Shown here piece after piece: positions 58,801-64,000 of a DNA stretch of 64,000 nt. Origin of the DNA: Ampelocalamus luodianensis (taxonomy: Eukaryota > Streptophyta > Magnoliopsida > Poales > Poaceae); contig CM070618.1 of the NCBI GenBank assembly GCA_036346255.1, positions 81,788,428-81,852,427 on the forward strand, in the 5' to 3' direction. The notes beneath the pieces are model-generated. The model saw only the letters and a program-made list of their open reading frames with translations. It searched no databases and was not told the origin of the DNA. Every line of letters begins with the position of its first letter. The first letter of the stretch is position 1. The position numbers and the translations under genes are program-made.

Positions 58801-60360
58801 CATTGGACATCCAGAAGATGATTATGAAGAAACCTATTCCCGGTCATGGGCGGAACTCCCTTTAAATATTTATCTCAATGGCAGTGAACTTGAAGTTAGA
58901 AGCGAAATTGATGGATGGGGTACCAGCATACCTTTATGAAATATTGGATTCGGACATTTATATGAAGATACAGAATGTATCAACATCCGAATCAAAGCAG
59001 AGCAAATAGAAATATATGCAGTGTGAAACTCGAGAAAGTCATTGTACGAACTTAAGCAATCGAGCGAGAATGTGGTATAATCGCAGGCGACTTTCTATGC
59101 AAGAAAGGCTACACGAACAATGAGAATAATCTCGGTGTATGAAGATAATCGAATATCATCGAACCTGAAGGATATTAAGAAAGCAAGCTCTTACCTGAAA
59201 AGAAAGGTTTGGGTAAAACCAAATATTGCTTAGGCTTGCGGCTTGAGCATGCCCTGAAGGGATATTAGTGCATCAGTCAGCCTACACTCAGAAGGTGTTA
59301 GAAAGGTTCGACTTTGCGAAGGCATACCCTTTGAAAGTGCCAATGGTGGAGATCTTTGCAGCAAGACAAAGACCCGTCTGGACCTAAAGAAGAGGGGAGG
59401 AAGTCACGGGACCGAATTCCCACTTTGAAGTGCAATAGAAGCACTAATGTATTTAGCAAAACTGTACTAGAACGGATATTGCATTTGCCGTGAACCTATT
59501 AGCAAGGTATAGTCAGAACCTACCAAAGGCATTGGTAGAGAATGAAGGACATCTTTCAATACCTCCAAAGAAGCAAAGAATTTAGTCTGTTTCTCTGAAA
59601 GAACCAAGACTTAACTATGAATGGCAATCTGGATGATGGTACTTGTAGGATCCATACACCAAATTGCAAAGCAGGCTATGAACTCCTATGTGGTGGAACT
59701 ACAATTCCATGGAAAACGTCTAAGCGAGTCTTGTACAGACTTGACGAACCACTGGAAATGATAGCAATCGTATGAGGCCTCACGAGAATGTGCTTGGTTT
59801 GCGGATGATTCACCACATCCGGCAATCATGTGGATTGAATGCGCACTAAACCCCACTATTATCTATGAAGATAAATGCGACTTGTGTTGCATAAGTACAT
59901 ATGGGTTATGTGAAGTATCCTCTCACAAGGCATATCAACCCCAAGTTCTTCTATGCTCGTGAATTGCAAAGATGAGCGTAATCAAAGCACTTGCATACTA
60001 AGTCATGTGATAATCTTGCGATTTATTCACTAAGTCACTTCCAGCATCTAGCTTTGAAAGGTGCATACGTGGAATTAGAATGATGAGACTTAGAGAAGTG
60101 CAGAATTCACGGGGAGAATCTTCACAAACTCATTACTAAAGCTTGATCACGAAGATCGAGTACCCAAAAGGTAAATCCCGGAGATTAAATGAAATTGGGT
60201 GGATTGTACTCTTTTTCCCTTGACGAGTTTTCCTGAAGTTTCTCGGCTAAGGTTTTTAATGAGGCAATTCGTGCAGCATAACAGAACATGATTCATGTAC
60301 TCTTTCTCCAAATTTTTCCCATCGGGTTTTATGGAGTTTTGATGAGACATGGACATGAAG
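55815..60360 (+). pseudogene. Copia gag-pol, heavily degraded
   Basis: Recognisable blocks in order: gag-like MVEFVCNLY and later NVGHEAIASDYKVMKSLTNE (about 56045-56110); the pre-integrase segment LLCPESTRTLKDICANSF (about 56820); WHDRL followed by IINNSQGHNMNIKNFPN (about 57055-57160) leading into the integrase finger; reverse transcriptase PVGYKWVFVRKRNEK (about 58730) and AVNLKLEAKLMDGVPAYLYE (about 58880); the RNase H side TDIAFAVNLLARYSQN (about 59475); and the C-terminal NPKFFYARELQ (about 59940). Stops and small deletions interrupt nearly every block, so no functional protein is possible. Confidence 0.8.
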
Positions 60361-60370
60361 GATGAGTGCC

Positions 60371-60380
60371 CAAGGGGGAG
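60371..60380 (+). other. Polypurine tract of Copia element
   Basis: CAAGGGGGAG immediately precedes the 3' LTR start TGTTAAG. Confidence 0.8.
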
Positions 60381-60651
60381 TGTTAAGAAACCGGGCCCAG
60401 GACCAGGAGTCCTGGCCCAAGGTGGGCTCCTCATCCCAAACCCTAGCAGAGCGTAGCCTATAAATAGAGGTGCTATTCATTGTAAGCAGATGATCGATGG
60501 ATGAAGGAATAAAGAGAAGCAAGAAGTCCCCCTACATCTCTGTGTTCTATCTCTTATTCTGTTCTTGTTGTTCATGCATTGTTCTTACGATTCTGAGTTT
60601 GTCTACGAGGTTAACGATCGGACTGGACTCGCCAGCGACGGTTCCTCAACA
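60381..60651 (+). mobile_element. 3' LTR of Copia element
   Basis: 271 bp, TGTTAAG...CTCAACA, with CTATAAATAG at 60458-60467. This copy keeps the CAG/CTG words lost in the 5' LTR. It is followed by ATAAC at 60652-60656. Confidence 0.92.
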
Positions 60652-60656
60652 ATAAC

Positions 60657-60790
60657 GTTGTTTTGTCACACTTTGGGTGGTGACGTAACCAAAAGAGTCA
60701 GAATTAGAAATAAAATTTGTGAGGGGTTAACAATAAAAATAAATTTTAAAAAAGTTAATTAATAAAAAAATCCAAACCCAAACCCCACAA
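60657..60790 (+). mobile_element. Right arm of the palindromic MITE
   Basis: Contains AGAATTAGAAATAAAATTTG and GTTAATTAATAAAAA, the inverse complement (with substitutions) of the left arm at 53665-53771. With the Copia element removed the two arms form one long hairpin-type element. Confidence 0.65.
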
Positions 60791-61407
60791 AAAATAGGGG
60801 AAAAGTGCGTGAAGTTTTACCCAATTGACCCGGGGGCCATGGTTAGCTTCAAAGGTTCACATTAAAGGCGCATTCTGGGTAAACAGTGGAAGTTGATGTA
60901 AGATAAGAAAGGTGTCAAATAGAGTTTTTTGCAAGCAGACAGGAAAAGGTCTCCTAAAGCTAGCCTTCCATGTTGCAGTTAGGAATTGATGTTTCACCTT
61001 CTTAATAATTTATTGTGTGAAAATTAACCCCTCCTCCCAGAGTCATATAGAATTATGCTTCATGTGGGAAGATAAAACTACGAATAACACCTCCAAATCT
61101 TAACTTTGCATATGTGTTCTGAATTTTTCTCCGAGAACACACGGAGGAACTCGATCATTTATTTATTGGTGATTTGTGAGCATAGTCCTATTACACAATC
61201 ACGAAACTCTGATAATGGGATGTGAAGTGAAAACTAATCGGCTTGCATTCCAACAAAATAAATCCACAGGCCTCCCTGCCCAGGAGCTAAAAAAGGAGCA
61301 ACGAGTGGCCCGATGGCAAGTTTTTCTATGGACTTCCACCAACTCGGCTAACCACTACCACGCTGTGACCGCCTACCATGCAGGGCACGAACCCGGCCAT
61401 CATGGTC
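60791..61407 (+). promoter_or_regulatory. Laccase upstream region
   Basis: No gene or repeat edge seen. An ACCAACT word at 61338-61344 resembles the AC elements bound by MYB factors in lignin-related promoters, but it is a single imperfect match. The CACGCTGTGACC and GGCACGAACCCGG words near 61370 are not assigned. Confidence 0.35.
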
Positions 61408-61416
61408 CTATATAGA
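61408..61416 (+). promoter_or_regulatory. TATA box of laccase
   Basis: CTATATAGA lies 100 bp before the start codon, at the usual distance for a short leader. Confidence 0.6.
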
Positions 61417-61515
61417 CCCCGCACTCGTTTCTCGCCAGGTGCACCACTTCACTTGCTTCCAAGTGCAACCACAAAAGGAGAGTTGCACCCGACCGTAGGT
61501 AGCAGCAAAGAGCCA

Positions 61516-63797
61516 ATGGGTGCTCGCCGTGGTCTCCGACGACATGCCGCCTCCTCTGCACGCCCCCTCCTCGCCTTCGCCGTGCTCCTCGCCTTGCCGG
61601 GCCTCACCGCCGGCGTTACCCGGCACTACACGTTCAATGTACGTACGTGTACCTCGCACACGAGGCACGAGCTAGTGTTCGGGTACCTTTTTGAATGTTA
61701 CATGCATGCATGGTCCTTAATGATGTCTTCTGCAGGTGCAAATGAAGAACGTGACACGGCTGTGCGTCACCAAGAGCATCCCGACGGTGAACGGGCAGTT
61801 CCCGGGGCCGAAGCTGGTCGTGACGGAAGGCGACCGCCTCGTGGTCAACGTGCACAACCACATGAACTACAATGTCTCGTTCCACTGGTAAGAACAAGAT
61901 CAGTGCACGCCATGCTCGTACATTAATTTTCATGCCATTAATTGCCTCGCACGTCAATGCGCGCATGCATGCGCGCGGCGGTTAACTGCCGGCCGGTGTC
62001 AAACACGGCGTGTGATGATGTTGTGAACTTGTGATGCGCATGTACAATGCAGGCACGGGATCCGGCAGCTGCGGAACGGGTGGGCGGACGGGCCGGCGTA
62101 CATCACGCAGTGCCCAATCCAGGGCGGGCAGAGCTACGTCTATGATTTCACCATCACCGGGCAGCGCGGCACGCTGTGGTGGCACGCGCACTTCTCATGG
62201 CTGCGCGTGCACCTCTACGGTCCGCTCGTCATCCTCCCCAAGCGCGGCGAGGGCTACCCGTTCCCGCGGCCGTACAAGGAGGTACCCATCATGTTCGGTA
62301 CGTAATGCCGGGGAATGACACTGTAGGATATTTATCTTGGAATGTGTGATGAATGATGCATGATTGCAACTGTGGATGATGGCAGGTGAGTGGTTCAATG
62401 CGGACACGGAGGCGGTGATCAACCAGGCTCTCCAGACTGGCGCTGGCCCAAATGTCTCCGAGGCCTACACCTTCAATGGGCTTCCTGGCCCAACTTATAA
62501 CTGCTCGTTCAAAGGTAGATTCTCTGCTGATTAGGCGGGCCTGGAGGCCCATGACTTGATAACGGATTTGTCTTCTTTGCTGAAAATGTCTGCAAATTAA
62601 TGCACGTGCCAGACACGTACAAGCTGAAGGTGCAGCCCGGGAGAACGTACATGCTCCGGTTGGTCAACTCGGCGCTCAACGACGAGCTCTTCTTCGGCAT
62701 CGCCAACCACACGCTCACCGTCGTCGAGGCGGACGCCAACTACGTCAAGCCCTTCACCGTCAAGACGCTCGTCATCTCGCCGGGGCAGACCATGAACGTG
62801 CTCCTCACCACGTCCCCCAATCCTATCTCCCCGGACTACGCCATGGCCATCGCGCCCTACACCACCACCCAGGGCACGTTCGACAACACCACCGCCGCGG
62901 CCGTCCTCGAGTACGCCCCGACACGGCCGGGTTCCACCCGAAACCTCGCCCTTCCGGCCCTACCGTTGTACAACGACACCAACGCCGTGGCCAACTTCTC
63001 GAGCAAGTTCCGCAGCCTCGCGAGCACTCAGTACCCGGCGCGCGTGCCGCAGACGTTCGACCGGCACGTGCTCTTCACCGTTGGCCTCGGCACGGACCCG
63101 TGCCCGTCCAACCAGACGTGCCAGGGCCCGAACGGCACCAAGTTCGCCGCGTCCATCAACAACAACTCCTTCTTCCGGCCCAGGATAGCGCTCCTTGAGG
63201 CGCACTACCAGCGGCGGTACACCGGCGTGCTCATGGCCAACTTCCCGACGACGCCACCGCACCCGTTCAACTACACCGGCACCCCGCCGAACAACACGTT
63301 CGTGACCCACGGCACGAGGGTGGTGCCGCTCAAGTTCAACACCTCGGTGGAGCTGGTGATGCAGGGCACGAGCATCCAGGGCGCCGAGAGTCACCCGCTG
63401 CACATGCACGGCTTCAACTTCTTCGTGGTCGGGCAAGGGTTCGGCAACTACGACCCCGTGAACGACCCGGCCAAGTACAACCTCGTCGACCCCGTCGAGC
63501 GGAACACCATCAGTGTGCCCACCGCCGGTTGGGTCGCCGTCCGGTTCCTCGCCGACAACCCCGGTAATCTTTACGCCACATTTGGCATGCTTGACTTGCG
63601 TAGACTTTTGTTGACTCAGCAGTGAAGAGCGTTGCCGTTAACTAATTTGGTGCATGTATGCGGCAGGTGTGTGGCTGATGCACTGCCACTTCGACGTGCA
63701 CTTGAGCTGGGGACTGTCCATGGCGTGGCTGGTCAACGACGGGCCGCTGCCGAATCAGAAGATGTTGCCTCCGCCGTCCGATCTTCCGAAATGCTGA
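61516..63797 (+). CDS. Laccase (secreted multicopper oxidase), six exons
   Basis: Laccases oxidise phenols such as monolignols in the cell wall, reducing O2 to water. Exons: 61516-61638, 61736-61887, 62053-62297, 62386-62514, 62613-63563 and 63667-63797; all introns are GT-AG. They encode 576 residues, the usual length. Residues 1-33 are a signal peptide with a hydrophobic core (LLAFAVLLALPG). Copper ligands are complete: HWHG at 91-94, HAH at 136-138, HPLHMH at 477-482, and HCHFDVH at 539-545 with Leu550 in the axial position. Many N-glycosylation sites (for example NQT, NNS) fit secretion. The start at 61516 was preferred to an upstream in-frame ATG at 61378 because the signal peptide begins there and the TATA box lies between them. 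The protein ends DLPKC. The frame is intact in every exon. Confidence 0.97.
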
Positions 63798-64000
63798 TGG
63801 CTCGGGGCAGGTATTTGCGAACGTCTTGCAGCGTGCCTGCGCATTTCCTTGTGTTTGACGTGCGAAACTCTTGGTTCGGACCGTTTAATTTTAACTGGTG
63901 TGCCAATTTTGTGGCAAGTGATTGGGATTTTGCTTCCGCGCGCTTAATTCCTCTTTTGAAAAAGAATAAGATGTAAGAAGTTCCTTTCTGTTGTTAATCT
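63798..64000 (+). other. Laccase 3' untranslated region
   Basis: T-rich sequence after the TGA. AAAAAGAATAAGATG near 63960 is the nearest polyadenylation-like signal. It continues beyond the window. Confidence 0.5.

Larger units (their letters stand above)
53772..60651 (+). mobile_element. Copia retrotransposon with both LTRs, degenerate inside
   Basis: Plus orientation: 5' LTR 53772-54028, a primer-site-like word, a long GC-rich leader (to about 55.8 kb), degenerate gag-integrase-RT-RNase H (55815-60360), polypurine tract CAAGGGGGAG (60371-60380) and 3' LTR 60381-60651. The right flank is ATAAC (60652-60656); the left reads ATAAT (53767-53771) with the LTR starting CGTTAAG. If the junction was ATAAC followed by TGTTAAG, both differences are a single CTG-to-TCG change. 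The element was inserted into a palindromic MITE. Confidence 0.88.

Noticed and set aside
61378..61515. Upstream in-frame ATG for laccase
   Set aside because: It lies upstream of the TATA box and would place 46 residues before the signal peptide.

Overview
The window is a slice of a grass nuclear genome, most likely rice (Oryza) or a near relative. The evidence is plant genes with GT-AG introns, grass-type LTR retrotransposons with long TG...CA LTRs, a plant L1-type LINE, and a GC-rich monocot laccase. No bacterial-type operons, rRNA, tRNA or CRISPR array were seen. Most of the window (about 3.1-42 kb, 47.7-52 kb and 53.7-60.8 kb) is nested retrotransposon. Only two loci look like intact host genes: a SIAMESE-related CDK inhibitor (46470-46715) and a six-exon laccase (61516-63797), both on the plus strand.

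Layout, left part. 85-1300 is a broken Copia gag-protease fragment on the minus strand. A diverged long LTR of the Tat/RIRE3 kind runs 3088 to about 19670 in three pieces. It was split by a 3.3-kb solo LTR (3616-6894, target duplication CTCAA) and by a nearly complete LINE (9138-18991, minus strand, 16-bp target duplication). The LINE is itself interrupted by a 2.5-kb solo LTR (9362-11854, target duplication CAAGC).

Middle part. Pieces of a cytosolic endo-beta-N-acetylglucosaminidase (ENGase, GH85) pseudogene lie on the minus strand at about 42740-41900 and again at 21124-20750. Between them sits a Tat-type Gypsy element (21130-41894, minus strand) flanked by the target duplication ACAAC. Its order is 5' LTR remnant, gag-pol, an unrelated 716-bp LTR, an antisense intron-containing ORF, and a 3' LTR that carries a further solo LTR (21778-24139, target duplication ACCAT). 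An approximately 8-kb tandem duplication (18001-26013 and 26014-33927) copies the LINE 5' end, outer LTR end, ENGase exons, Tat 3' LTR and start of the antisense ORF.

Right part. 42.8-45 kb holds LTR-like fragments. A tandem repeat of about 300 bp (45231-46113) ends just upstream of the CDK-inhibitor promoter. 47685-51965 is a 5'-truncated chromovirus. 53772-60651 is a decayed Copia element (target duplication ATAAC) inserted in the middle of a palindromic MITE. The laccase gene follows.

The most unusual signals are two. First, the duplicated sequences differ from each other mainly at CAG/CTG and CCG/CGG trinucleotides, often as CAG to CGA or CTG to CG. This fits no usual mutation and suggests an uncorrected read or consensus error at CHG-methylated sites. 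Second, two unrelated LTRs contain arrays of consecutive short hairpins whose stems differ in sequence but stay complementary.
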